Source: Moniliophthora roreri
Taxonomy: Eukaryota > Basidiomycota > Agaricomycetes > Agaricales > Marasmiaceae
Assembly (NCBI GenBank): GCA_001466705.2
Contig: LATX02000144.1
Span: forward strand, 682,001-746,000
Reading direction: 5' to 3'
Length of the DNA: 64,000 nucleotides
Both the position numbers and the translations under genes were made by a program. This document shows positions 1-9,824 of this stretch, piece by piece (the first letter of the stretch is position 1; each line of letters starts with the position of its first letter). Under the pieces are notes generated by a model. That model was given only the letters and a program-made list of their open reading frames with translations. It made no database searches and was not told the DNA's origin.

Positions 1-438
1 CTTAGCTAGTAGACGTGATGACGTTCGAAGAGTTTGCAAGGTCTGCGCAGAGCACGCGAAGTCGGAGGAGAAAGACAAGGCATCGACTGCTGACTGAATA
101 GTCTAAGTGAAAATGCACCAGGCGAATTAAACCCAAATAATCAAACCTATATGTTCCCAATCCCGTTCTCGATACCTTCTCCTTCGCTAGAAAAGCACGA
201 GGCATTAATACATCGCGGACAACGTAATCAAGTAGGTTGAACCGGGACTATTTAATACGTGTCCATGGTCCGTCGAATTCCGTCCACGATTAAGACATTG
301 GGGAAAGCGATAGATCAAAAAAGGTATTGAAGATATGGTAATTCGTTTCCTTGGCTCTCTCTAAATGTACATGCACATATGCTCGAGCTCGACCATCCGA
401 GTCTATGGACTGAAAATCCCGACCACATTTGGCCACAA
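1..438. other. Left-edge noncoding stretch, 3' flank of ATP17
   Basis: No supportable gene was found in either strand. The only reading frame of note, near 2-205 on the minus strand, has no recognisable domain. The stretch probably holds the 3' untranslated region of the ATP synthase f gene, which ends at 439. Confidence 0.5.
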
Positions 439-978
439 TTAGTGGGCATGGTTCTTGTGGTGCTCTGCAAGAAAGTCAGTGATCGTTCTCAGAAGGAGAT
501 TATAATGACTCACTCAAGTGCACTGTGAGATGAAAGTTGCAAAGTATTAGTACTTGGACTATGTTGCAACACTGAAGTTGACGCACTGTTGTAGTCAATT
601 GTGTAACCAATGCCGAACAAACCAACGATAAGGGCTACAAGAGGTACTCCCGAGGCGTTTTCGCCATTGAAATAGCGGTTCTTGAGGCCGCCCACGCGTT
701 GAGGTGCAGGGCCCTTGGGGAGTTTGGAGTAGAAGTTGACAAGAGGTCCTAGGCCTTCACCAGATCCTCCTGACTGGATTTTGTTGGCGTATTCGTTGGT
801 GTATAAGGGTAAGAAGTGAATGTCAGGTTCACAAGGAGTTGCAAAGGAAATTTTGAGACAAATGTTCGTTAGTCACTTGAATAGAATCTAAAAAAGAGCC
901 ACGTACAACGAGATTCTTGCTGGCAATTTTTGGGGGAACAAGCCCACCGAGCTGGCGGCGGATGAGAGAGGCGTGCAT
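439..978 (-). CDS. ATP17: Mitochondrial F1Fo ATP synthase subunit f
   Basis: This is the small membrane subunit f of the mitochondrial ATP synthase peripheral stalk/Fo sector. Four exons are inferred (978-907, 773-587, 522-514, 464-439), giving 97 residues in one continuous frame. The N-terminus carries LVPPKIASKNLV, close to the LIPPKVVSSKNI stretch of yeast Atp17. It is followed by NFYSKLPKGPAP, then NRYFNGENASG, and one hydrophobic membrane segment (PLVALIVGLFGIGYTIDY). The C-terminus, MHLKHHKNHAH, matches the basic His-rich tail of the family. Exon 3 is only 9 nt, and without it and the last exon the conserved tail would be lost. The start is the first ATG and opens a plausible mitochondrial leader. 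Length is normal for the family (about 100 residues). I am confident of identity and fairly confident of the microexon. Confidence 0.88.
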
Positions 979-1568
979 GATGATGTTGAAGAGAGTGAAT
1001 AGAACGATTCGGATGCTCTCGGGGTGGTGAATGTGGCTGTGTCACAGGTCTCTGTGGACCCAATGATGGTTCTGATTTTCCTTTCACCTAGCGTATCCGA
1101 GCTCTACTTCACTGTGAACCTAGCCCAGTCGCCGCTACTTGACAACTACTACCAAGATACCCGAAAACCTAACTATTCTACTGACTGTGGTTTTTTCTGC
1201 GCGGCTGAAATACATTATACATGAGAACCGTCTGCGTACCCATCGATATTTCAGCTCCTCGGACACGGATTCACTCAGCAAGCTACCGACAGAGAACGTT
1301 TGCTTTTCTGTTCATCATTCACCTTCCCCAGACTAGATGATGATTTGCGGAGAGAAAATAAGGGTATGTCCGCGGTCTTGAGCCGCCAGCCATCATGCCT
1401 TCTTTCAGTGTGAGTGTTGACGTTGATCTGGCAGTCCTCGGACACATACCTTAGTCTCACCGGCCGTTGTATGATGCACGGAATGTCATCTCGCACCCCA
1501 TAATAGGAGGTTACATATAACTATGGATGACAGTTTCGTTTTTAGTGTAATCCACCCTTACTCTGTCG
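979..1568. other. Divergent intergenic region
   Basis: This is the upstream region of the ATP synthase f gene, which reads leftwards, and of the oxidoreductase relic, which reads rightwards. Short overlapping reading frames have no recognisable content. No clear TATA box, tandem repeat or RNA gene was seen. Confidence 0.4.
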
Positions 1569-2172
1569 ATGCAGAATATGCAGAACCTTACCCTCCAACT
1601 CATCGCACTTCTCTCTGCTTTTGCGCTAGGAACTGGCGGGGCTTCGGTAGTAGGCCTCATCGTTATTAACGGGCCTAACAGTACAAGCTGCGTACGTCTC
1701 TTGATTTGATCGTATTCAGCCCTTGATGAACTGATACTCACCATATTGGGGAAAAAGTGTGCCATTCTTCAGCAGCAACTTCCTGGCAAGGTCTCCCTAC
1801 CAATACAAGGCTTATACGAGGACGAATATTCGTCTTCGGAGCTTGAACATAAGCTCGCCTGTCGGGTGAACTCCCTGGAGGACAGAGGACGTGTCTACGA
1901 CGTTGTCTGTTCTCGTTGGACAGAACTGTCAGTTCGCGGTCACGTCTCGTGAGGATCTGCCGTCACCAACCACCCCGAGCACCCGAAACCCAAGGACAGC
2001 CTCCATGACGAATTCTACTACGCTACCGGATGATATAGAAGAGTCTATACTTGCCAAGTACAGGTCTCATCATGGACAGCATCGGAGACGCGTTGCCGTG
2101 TACGATCACATTGATGCATACAACCTCACCGCGAGTCCCCATACACCTATGATTTTCGCATATGATAGCTGA
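1569..2172 (+). pseudogene. Decayed FAD-linked oxidoreductase (BBE/FAD_binding_4 type)
   Basis: The relic starts with a hydrophobic signal-like leader (ATG at 1569 or 1578). After a possible intron (1692-1757) it reads CAILQQQLPGKVSLP, then LACRVNS, like the start of secreted FAD-dependent oxidases (Cys, LPGKVxFP, P-x-C-x-V-x-P). At about 1880-1895 the homologous reading jumps to the +1 frame (DVSTTLSVLVGQNCQFAV), where the family has EDV...FAVRSGGH. The GGH FAD-binding motif and almost the whole FAD and substrate domains are missing. C-terminal-looking fragments follow in mixed frames: DSLHDEFYYAT near 2000, MDSIGDALP near 2075 and YDHIDAYNLTASPHTP near 2100. I read this as an internally deleted, frameshifted pseudogene. 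Exact ends are uncertain. Confidence 0.6.
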
Positions 2173-2881
2173 CATGAGTGATAGGCTGCATTACATGGCG
2201 CAGTGCTGAGCCCAGGTTTTCAGCAGAAAACGGTTTCTACCAAGAAATTCCGCTTCCTGATGGCGCCTATGCGAATGTAATTCCACTTGAAGTCTGGAAG
2301 AGAAGTGTAACCGAAAAAAGCAAGCGGACGACACCTCATCAATATAACAGGGATTTGTCCGACCCACGATTATTTCTCTTACAACCTTTCATTCACTCAA
2401 CGAAGAAGCGTATAATGTATTCACCTGAGTGGTGCCGAACTCGGTGCAGATAGAGGCGGACGAAGCGCATCTGGATTTACATAGCTGGAACCAGGAGCTA
2501 TACGAAGCCCTTCACTCGTTCGCAAGACATGCAGATTAACCCAGATTAGGACTGAGTGCCCTAGGATAGCATCCCGGGGAATGGTCCTATTAACCCTAGG
2601 AAGAGGCCCTGCACTCAATGTGAACTCCGGGCAATGGAAGGTGGGAGGAGCCGAGGTATATTCCTCATGCTGTATCCCACAAAGGGGTTATTGGTATTAG
2701 TAATGGGGACCTAGGGGAGGAATGATGACTGGATATCAGCTGTCGTTAATTTATCCCAGCTTCAATTTATCGTCTAGTTCATTCAGCATTGCGCGAATCC
2801 TTCATTCGCAGACGATGCCGAATAGTAAAGGATAGTATCACAAGCATCAATAGAATATGCAGAACTACATGGTACAGCTAT
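2173..2881. other. Gene-poor stretch between relic and SCPx gene
   Basis: A 91-codon plus-strand frame at 2178-2453 has no recognisable domain. It may be more debris from the same decayed locus or chance. The last part, up to 2881, should contain the 3' end of the SCPx transcript. Nothing else could be supported. Confidence 0.35.
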
Positions 2882-4919
2882 CTACAGCTTCGCGTGTCTC
2901 AGCACATATTTCGAGTTAGCCTTCGACTTGACCTTGTCGACGTCTGCCATCGTGATGGTGCGGTATTCATGGGCGTGGTTGTAGCCGACACTGAAGCCAA
3001 GGTTAACGAAACAACATTCAATATACACAGCAGGTCGACGCTACTCACCGATCTCTACCATCCTGACCACCAGGTTTGTAAAACTCGGGCCGCCTCAGGA
3101 GGGAACATACAACGGCACCTCCCAGTCCAACATTGTGTACCAGACCATACTTACCTCGTTGGTCAGAAATGTCGAACAAACCGGGTGCTTGCATGGGTCC
3201 GGCCCCTGAGTAATGCTGTTTAAGTGCCAGTGTTGTGGATTATAACGCAAACTTACAGTTTCGAAGTTGCACTGTACGATGCGTCAGCGCCAGGAAGGCA
3301 AGGCAGTGGAGTGGCACTCACTCATGATATAGAAATGCATTCCGAGACCAGTCGCACCGAGTGGGTGACCCTTGGCTTCTAAGCCTCCACTTGGGTTAAT
3401 GACATACTTGCCACCGTACTACACCATCAAGTATGTTAACTGAACGTTGAAGAGGAAGAAAAGGAGTGCCTTACAGTATTGTCACCTTTCTCGACCATCT
3501 TGTGTGCCTCATTTTCTTTGCAAAGACCGAGAGCAGGGTACATGATCAACTAGAAGCGAGCGTATCAGATGGAATGCAGTCTAGTAATCAGCTTGCAGAC
3601 CTCATTCGCGGCGAAGCAGTCGTGCAGCTCGACCACGCCGACTTGGTCTCGTCCCTCTCCCTTGTCGAAGCCAGCTTGCGAAAAAACCTCGTCTGCGCAG
3701 TTCTTCGTCATGGAGTATCCAACAACCTCCATGGCACTCTTTGATTCAAATGCAGCAGGATAATCAGTTGTAAGCGCTTGAGCTACGATTTCGATTGCTT
3801 GGTTTTCGAGGTGGTGCTTGTGCACGAAATCTTCCGAAACGACAATACAGCATGCAGCACCGTCCTATTACGGAAGCAAAAATGAGTATAACGCTTAGCA
3901 CATAAGCAACTTCGAGGCGTACTGAAGTCGGGCTGCACATAAACTTGGTAAGCTCGTTGGTGATCTTGGGGGCCTTCAGAACCTGTTCGACACTCCAACC
4001 ATCTCTGAATTGAGAGTATGGGTTATTCACAGAGTGTTTGTGATTTTTTGAGGCTATTTATTGCATTAGTTCATTGACAAGGGTTTTGAAGAGATGGAAC
4101 TAACCAATCCGGGCTAAATGTTCCATATTAGCACCGTACTTCATGAAATACTCTTTAGCTCCATCAGAAAATTGTCTCGGAGCACCGGGACCGTGGTTTT
4201 CTCCAATGACCTCTTGCTCAATTTCAATTGTGCGTTGCATAAGAAGGAGCGTAGGTGGTGGTCGGTCGGGGAAATTGGTGCCCAAAGAGCCTGGCTTCAT
4301 ACGCTCAAATCCAAGGGCAAGCGCGCATTCGGCTTGACCGTACTTGACTGAGTTATTGGCATGGAAGAGGGCAGTCGAACCGGTTGAGCAGTTATTGTTG
4401 ACATTAGTGATGGGTATGCCAGTGAGACCAAGGTTGTAAAGGGCACGCTGCAAGAACCAGAGATGAGCCCTGCATGAGAGTGGCTGCAAGGCAAATTCGA
4501 TACCTGACCACAAGTAGAGTCTCCATACACATATCCGACCACTGCTTGCTCCACTTCGTCATATGTGATACCTGTGAGATCATATGCGTTAATGTGCACG
4601 ACGGCAGCTCGATGCAGTGTTTATCCTCACCAGCGTCGAGTAATGCTTTCGTTGCTGCTTCCAAGCCCATCTATACAGTACATAACATGAGAATAGCCTT
4701 GTTATATCGTATTTTCGAGTCCTCACGTCTTCTGTTGTTCTCGTTGCTCGGGGCTACAATCAAGAGCTCGGTGTTCTCATTGAAATAAGACCGTTTCAGA
4801 AGGACCCAACTTACCTTAATGAAGGCAGTGCACCCTCCACCAATCAAAAAAGTTCTCCTGCCCTTTCTAGTGGGAGGAAATTGACCGGTAGATGTAGTAG
4901 ACTCGACGGATCCTGACAT
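2882..4919 (-). CDS. Peroxisomal SCPx-type thiolase, no SCP2 domain
   Basis: This is a thiolase of the sterol carrier protein X family, which cleaves 3-oxoacyl-CoA in peroxisomal beta-oxidation. Many short introns are inferred. The N-terminus ([15 protein letters not shown]) joins a 27-nt exon and then [24 protein letters not shown] is followed by the nucleophile loop [14 protein letters not shown]. Later come [39 protein letters not shown] and [17 protein letters not shown], which carries the catalytic His of the C-terminal half. The protein ends in HAKL, a likely PTS1 peroxisomal signal. Mammalian SCPx continues with an SCP2 lipid-binding domain. Here the gene stops after a short tail, so it is thiolase only. 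All catalytic motifs are intact. The start is the first ATG, with a TATA-like box close upstream. Confidence 0.9.
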
Positions 4920-4954
4920 CGTTTTAAGGGGGGAGGGTTAGAGCGCTGGTTGGC

Positions 4955-4961
4955 TTTTATA
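4955..4961 (-). promoter_or_regulatory. TATA-like box of the SCPx thiolase gene
   Basis: On the minus strand this reads TATAAAA, about 36-42 nt before the ATG at 4919, in an otherwise mixed sequence. Position and sequence fit a core promoter element, but no transcription start is known. Confidence 0.4.
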
Positions 4962-5181
4962 GGTTGACAGTGAACCGGTTATCCGGCTACTTTTAGTGCG
5001 ATGGCCCCATGGGGTGATCAGATGATATCATGGCACACGAAGCCAGAGGTGAAAGCTGGAAAGAAAGATTCCAAGGTGGGTGCAAACATTGCGCGTCCAA
5101 GTCGGCAGTGATGGTTGATGGTCATCCGCTAAGCCGCGTCAGTGCTCAAAATCTCACGCTAGCAATTTGCCATCGACGACG

Positions 5182-5586
5182 ATGATCCCTCCCGTCGTAA
5201 ACCCTGTCATCCCGCTTACTCTTTCAGCGCAAGAAACAGAGGCCACAGAATCTATTCAAGCACTTCGCAACCTTCTTCACAAACATCTTCGTATCTCAAT
5301 CGCTGATGGCCGCGTGCTGTTGGGAACGTTCATCGGAACTGACCAAAAATTGAACTTGTTGTTGGGAGATGCAGAGGAATTTCGGCTGTTGGGAGTCGAA
5401 TCTCAGGAGGACTCTGACGAGAGAGAACATGTTTGGGATGGTGTTTTGAGAGAAGGGATGTGTCTGGAAAGTTTACAAGGCCGATACGTTGGACAGGTTT
5501 TAGTTCCATGGAAGCAGGCCGTACGAGTTGAAGCCTACGATCCCCAGAAAAATCAAAGACAGAAAAATGATGGAATGTATCTTTGA
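5182..5586 (+). CDS. NAA38: NatC auxiliary subunit, LSM-domain protein Naa38/LSMD1
   Basis: This is a single-exon gene of 134 residues. It carries one Sm-like fold: Sm1 is LHKHLRISIADGRVLLGTFIGTDQKLNLLLGDAEEF (about residues 32-67, split here in reading), and Sm2 is GRYVGQVLVPWKQAVRVE. The RxVGxVLVPxxxxVxVE form of Sm2 is typical of LSMD1/Naa38 (yeast Mak31). That protein is a small subunit of the NatC N-terminal acetyltransferase rather than an RNA-binding LSm protein. A spacer rich in Asp and Glu lies between the two halves, also usual for this family. The start is the first ATG. It diverges from the SCPx gene with about 260 bp between starts. A general LSm protein is the alternative. Confidence 0.78.
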   Translation: MIPPVVNPVIPLTLSAQETEATESIQALRNLLHKHLRISIADGRVLLGTFIGTDQKLNLLLGDAEEFRLLGVESQEDSDEREHVWDGVLREGMCLESLQGRYVGQVLVPWKQAVRVEAYDPQKNQRQKNDGMYL

Positions 5587-6924
5587 TAATTGGCGAAGAT
5601 ATTGTCCAACGCCAACTCGGCTGGATTGGTGGACCGTCGGATGGACCAGGGATTTTACCTCAAATCAAGTCTCGAACGAACTACTCCCTCGAGTCATGCT
5701 CTGACGCTCGAGATGCGATCACTCCCGTCATTTCTGAGTGCATTATGGAACGGCTGGGTTTGATGTAAGTAAGGCCTATTCTCGTGTGGATAGTGGGGAT
5801 AAACAGATGCATCTCTGCCGCGCGGCAGGAAAAGTAACTTCAAGTCCCATTCTTCTTGATTACCATTGACTCTTGTCAACTTGTGTGAACCCTGCCCAGC
5901 CATCTCTGTCTGGTAAGAGTGTTTTGCCCTCCTTTCGGCTGCCTATCTTCGGCGGTGTTTTCTATACCGTAAATCAGGATGAAACGTATCAGCCCTACCA
6001 CTGGCTCATCAGTGAGAGAGATTTCTGGTGCCTATCCAATGTTCCGAATTCGAACTTACTGGTCATCACAGATTTTGATTCTCTTTGTATCCTATCCGCT
6101 GTCCAGCTTTGAACATCGCCAGCGGCACGTTCCCTGCCTGTGCTTATCTTCTGCTCATCGATGCAGACGCATTGCCCTAGCGCCTGTACCTACAGACATG
6201 GATCAAAGCTTGAAGGGGCACCTGGCGGCGAAGTTTCGGAGTTGCTGGCTCGGAAAGCAGTTCCTGAGAGAAATCCGAGCGTCTTTTAGCGAAACAAAAG
6301 CTGTTGAACGAGGTTTATCGCGAAGTTGATGGTTTCAGGACATGGTTTCCGCAGCACCTTACCTCGCCCATTCTCTGATTTAATATCAATATCAACGACG
6401 GGCTTGACGGCTCGAAATCCGGACTCACTTACAGAGCAGATTCCTATTCATTTGCGATGGCTCTGCCAGTGACATATGCAGCAAGACAGCGCTCTTTCTT
6501 TGGGTCAGACTTCACCGGAAGACCCGCTGCCCTACTGGGTATGTCCATTGTGGCGTCGCCTAAATTCATTGAAAAAGGACATAAAGTTGTCAGGTACCAT
6601 GGTTGACGATGCGCAGCACTCACCAAGTCTATACTGCGGAATGATTGCTATACAGTCTAGTCTTCCTTCTCCGTGTGGTTGCCTAGCGGTCGGCCTTTCC
6701 AAGCTCTCCGAGGCGTCCAATGCAAGGCCACTACTCCCCGACATGCGAACGAATTCCTATGAGCAATACGACTGAACCATGACCAGCGTATTGACGAAGG
6801 GACTTGAACACGAGGAAGCCTCTCTTATAAAAGCGTCACTTGTTTTGTCAGATATCTCACCACCACGTTCTCCTTGTTTGTTCTTTCGGTCCACCTTTTC
6901 CTTCTCTCAATCGATACGACGACC
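5587..6924. other. Gene-poor 1.3-kb region with possible coding debris
   Basis: No intact gene could be assembled on either strand. On the plus strand, an open stretch from about 6430 to 6605 encodes RQRSFFGSDFTGRPAALLG and then KFIEKGHKVVRYHG before a stop. This looks protein-like but I do not recognise it. Other short frames near 5980-6330 have no domain. The region may hold a decayed gene, the NAA38 3' UTR and the upstream region of the wall protein gene. Confidence 0.35.
6826..6832 (+). promoter_or_regulatory. TATA box of the GPI-anchored protein gene
   Basis: The sequence TATAAAA lies about 93 nt upstream of the ATG at 6925. A pyrimidine-rich leader (TTCTCCTTG, CCTTTTCCTTCTCTC) follows between it and the ATG. 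This arrangement is typical of strongly expressed fungal secretory genes. Confidence 0.5.
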
Positions 6925-7838
6925 ATGAAATTCTTCCTTCGCAACGTTTCTTTCGCTGCTTCTCTCGGCGTTGCCACTGTTTTAGCTGTAAATCCATCTC
7001 ATTTATATGTTTCTTTTTTCTGTATCTAACTCCATCTTCACAGGCTCCCAATCAGTTCAGCACCACAGCGACCACAACCGTCATTGACGGTGTCACCACA
7101 GTTACAGCTGGTGGGGCCACTACCGTATCCACCAGCGGCGCTGTGAGCTCTACAGTGATCTCGGGGCCAACCAGCACAGTCTACGGAGGCAGTGGCTCAA
7201 TCACAGTCGTCGCTCCTGGAGGAACTTCGACCATCTTTGCAAGTGGCAGCTCGACGGTTGGGGTTTGCGTGCCAGTGACGACTTCTGTCGCTGCTACTGT
7301 CGCCCCCTCCTCGTCCTTTGTCACTGTCAGTGGTCCAGTCGGTACTGCTTCTTCGTCCTTTATCAGTGGCCCAGTCGGAACCGTTTCCTCATCCTTCGTC
7401 AGTGGCCCAGTCATTACTGCTTCCTCATCCGCCGCCATTGAAGCCAGAAACAACGATAATTCGGCGGTGACAAGCGTAGTGACTATCTCGGATTTCCCGA
7501 CTAGCGTGGTCACTATATCGGACTTCCCAACTACCTTCGTCACTGTCACCAATACCGACGGAGCGACAAGCACTGTCGTTACAGTCACCAATCCCGGCGG
7601 GGTAACAAGCACTGCCGTTACGATCACCGCTACCGTCCCTACTACTGTAGCTGGTGGCACTATTTCTAGCAGTGCCGCCACTGCTGCCCCGACCTGCGTG
7701 TTCTCGCCCATTTCTTCTGGTCCCGTCGCCGGTGGAACAGCTCTAGGTCAAGAGGGCGACAACAACGGAGCCATTGGTTTGGGAGCATCGATGAGCGTCT
7801 TGGTCGCTGCCCTCTCTGCTGGCCTCGTCCTGCTCTAA
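6925..7838 (+). CDS. Secreted GPI-anchored Ser/Thr/Val-rich cell-wall protein
   Basis: Two exons (6925-6987, 7044-7838) encode 285 residues. The first exon is a signal peptide (MKFFLRNVSFAASLGVATVLA) ending almost exactly at the intron. The mature part is a low-complexity Ser/Thr/Val chain with degenerate repeats. SSSF(V/I)SGPVGT units lie around 7310-7430 and VVTISDFPT / VTVTNxxG units around 7460-7630. These would be heavily O-mannosylated. The C-terminus has a small-residue omega-like site (GDNNGAIG), then a hydrophobic tail (ASMSVLVAALSAGLVLL) running to the stop, which is a GPI-attachment signal. No enzymatic domain is visible. A structural or adhesive wall role is inferred from composition only. 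A long antisense frame here reflects codon bias of the repeats. Confidence 0.82.
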
Positions 7839-8212
7839 AACAGCGGTTATTTTGACGGTCGATAAAGTGAGCTCGCAGCCATACATCACAGGAGCGCTTC
7901 GACTGATGATTACCCTTCGTCCTAGCCTACGCAACGTATGCATATTACATTGATGGAAGTGCTTTTGTGTCTTTTTACCTAGTTCGATTTTCCTTGCCTT
8001 CCCTTTCACTTAATCATATCTACTACACCTTGCCATACATGACATCTTGTAAGTACTATGATGGACTCATATGTCACCAATTGTTGCCCACCTGATTTTT
8101 GCTCAATCGCGGAGTTGAATACGCCAAACGCTTGCAAAAATCTAATGTACATCGTCCCATAAGTATAGAAACGGGTATCTATCGTGACATCCACGTATCA
8201 CAAGAGCAGATT
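7839..8212. other. Convergent intergenic region
   Basis: This 374-bp stretch lies between the stop codons of the wall protein gene (+) and the phosphatase gene (-). It should hold both 3' untranslated regions. No gene, repeat or RNA structure could be supported. Confidence 0.4.
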
Positions 8213-9341
8213 CTAGACCCATACAGTGAGCTTGAGCCTACTCGACTCTTGGTCCACTTCGCACTTGACATAGTCCATGTTCTCCACAATGTAATGTGCA
8301 CCCAAACCTTCAATCTTCTCTCGCTCATGATTGGTGCAGACAGCCACGACAGTAGCATCGCTCGCCAATCCTGCGCGTATACCACTCGGTGAGTCCTCAA
8401 AGGCGACGCAGTTTTTAATGTCGTAGCCGAAACATTTGGCGGCGAGCAAAAAAGGATCTGGAGCTGGCTTGCCTGCCTTCATATGTTTGTCATCAGCAGT
8501 AACGGTGACTGGAGGTGGATCAATGCCGACGCGGGTTAAACAGCCCTATGCTATAGAAGTAAGTCAACGTATAGAAGTAGAAAGGCCGAGGATATGCACT
8601 CCTCACCATAAGTCTTCGCACTCGATGTGGCCACAGCCCAATGTCCGTTAGGAATGGACTCGATCATCTTCTTCACGCCAGGAAGGATACGGACTGAGTG
8701 GTCAACGGAAGCTGTTTCAATCTGCCACGCTTCGAGCTCGTCGTAGAAGGTCTTCTTCTTAGCTAGCATATCTTGCGAAGGAAGCTCTACAGCAGACTCG
8801 TCAAACACAGATCGATTGAGGTCTACGACTGGCGCAGTTGCAGCCACTCGGAGGCCACTCTCGAGTTGAGCACCAAAGGAAGGACGGCGAGCATCAAAGC
8901 TAGCGATAGAAGAGGTGCGAGAGCTAGGAGTTGAAGGAGGAGAAAGGGAAGGTGTACTAGCATTTGATGAGGAGTTGCTCGGCGGATTAAGGGATTCTGG
9001 AGGATGAGCGCCTGGACCATGCCTGTTGTACGCGTCAGCGAAGTAGAGGATTGACTCTTCGAACTTCTGGACCTCCTCGTCCATGGCGTGTTCGGGAATG
9101 TCAGGTTTCAACTGGGCGAGGTTGTCGATCGCGCGTCTTCCGAGTGTAGCAGCGATGACCACAACGGGATCTTGGCCGATATCGTTGGCGACCTTGCCCC
9201 AGGCTGCTTCGACGGCTTGTATGGAATCGGTTAATGTGCCATCCTGTATGGGCGAGTGAGAGCACGTCCATGGTAAGGATGAAGCAAACGCACCATATCA
9301 AAGAGGACGGTTTCGGCGTAAAAGGTGTATTCAGAAGACAT
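8213..9341 (-). pseudogene. Glycerol-3-phosphatase-like HAD phosphatase with in-frame TAG
   Basis: The model is three exons (9341-9294, 9243-8607, 8550-8213), 1023 nt in one frame. HAD motif I is split by intron 1 (VLFDM/DGTLTDS). The cap starts WGKVANDIGQDPVVVIAATLG. Motif II is VATSSAKTY, and motif III/IV is MKAGKPAPDPFLLAAKC with AFEDSPSGIRAG. This pattern fits yeast Gpp1/Gpp2, which make glycerol from glycerol-3-phosphate. Two oddities are seen. A Ser/Pro/Thr-rich insert of roughly 90 residues lies in the cap, around 8760-9010. The splice joining exon 2 to exon 3 also gives KTYA-stop-GCLTRVGI, where the family usually has a Tyr or His. The TAG is at 8548-8546. No other canonical splice restores the frame. 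This may be a nonsense allele, a base-call error, or a gene with unusual splicing. The rest looks intact. Confidence 0.72.
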
Positions 9342-9824
9342 AACGAAAGGCTGGAATGTAGAAGTTGTAATTAAAGTTGTGATTGGGCGATCAGTTGGTA
9401 AACGATAGCTTTATATCCCTCTTCGCGAAGAAGTAACGAAGTCCATCGAACAGTCTGACCGCCATCCCATTCGTTTACTGGAAGCCCTGCAGTTGGGCCT
9501 GTCAAGGAATATTCGAGAACGTGGCACAGATGATTGTTGTCCCTCTGGTAACATTTATTAATGATAATCTCAAAGTCGTGTCAACGGACCTAGTATGTCT
9601 GGGTGGTAGAACAGCTGAAAGTCATGGGCTGGAAGTAGTCCTCCCTTCGGAGCCGAGCCAAGGATATATCGAGGCGTAGAGTTGATATATATCGGGAGCA
9701 GACATATATTTTAATCAAGAGCCAGAAGTTACGACCACTAGCTATAGTTCAAGTCGAGGACTCAGGAGAGACTCGGAGTTGTCACAGTTGCTGTCACGCG
9801 CATTCCGACTTGAATTCTACTGTC
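9342..9824. other. Divergent intergenic region
   Basis: This is the shared upstream region of the phosphatase gene (-) and the complex I subunit gene (+), 483 bp. It includes short AT-rich words (ttgatatatatcgg near 9683) but no clear TATA box at a proper distance from either ATG. No gene was found. Confidence 0.4.

Noticed and set aside
7181..7711. A 176-codon minus-strand open frame opposite the wall protein
   Set aside because: It is the mirror of Ser/Thr/Val codon repeats in the GPI-anchored protein. It has no start context and no domain.
8544..8556. Alternative acceptor CATAG for intron 2 of the phosphatase, to avoid the TAG codon
   Set aside because: It shifts the frame, loses GCLTRVGID and reaches a stop within about ten codons, so it does not rescue the gene.
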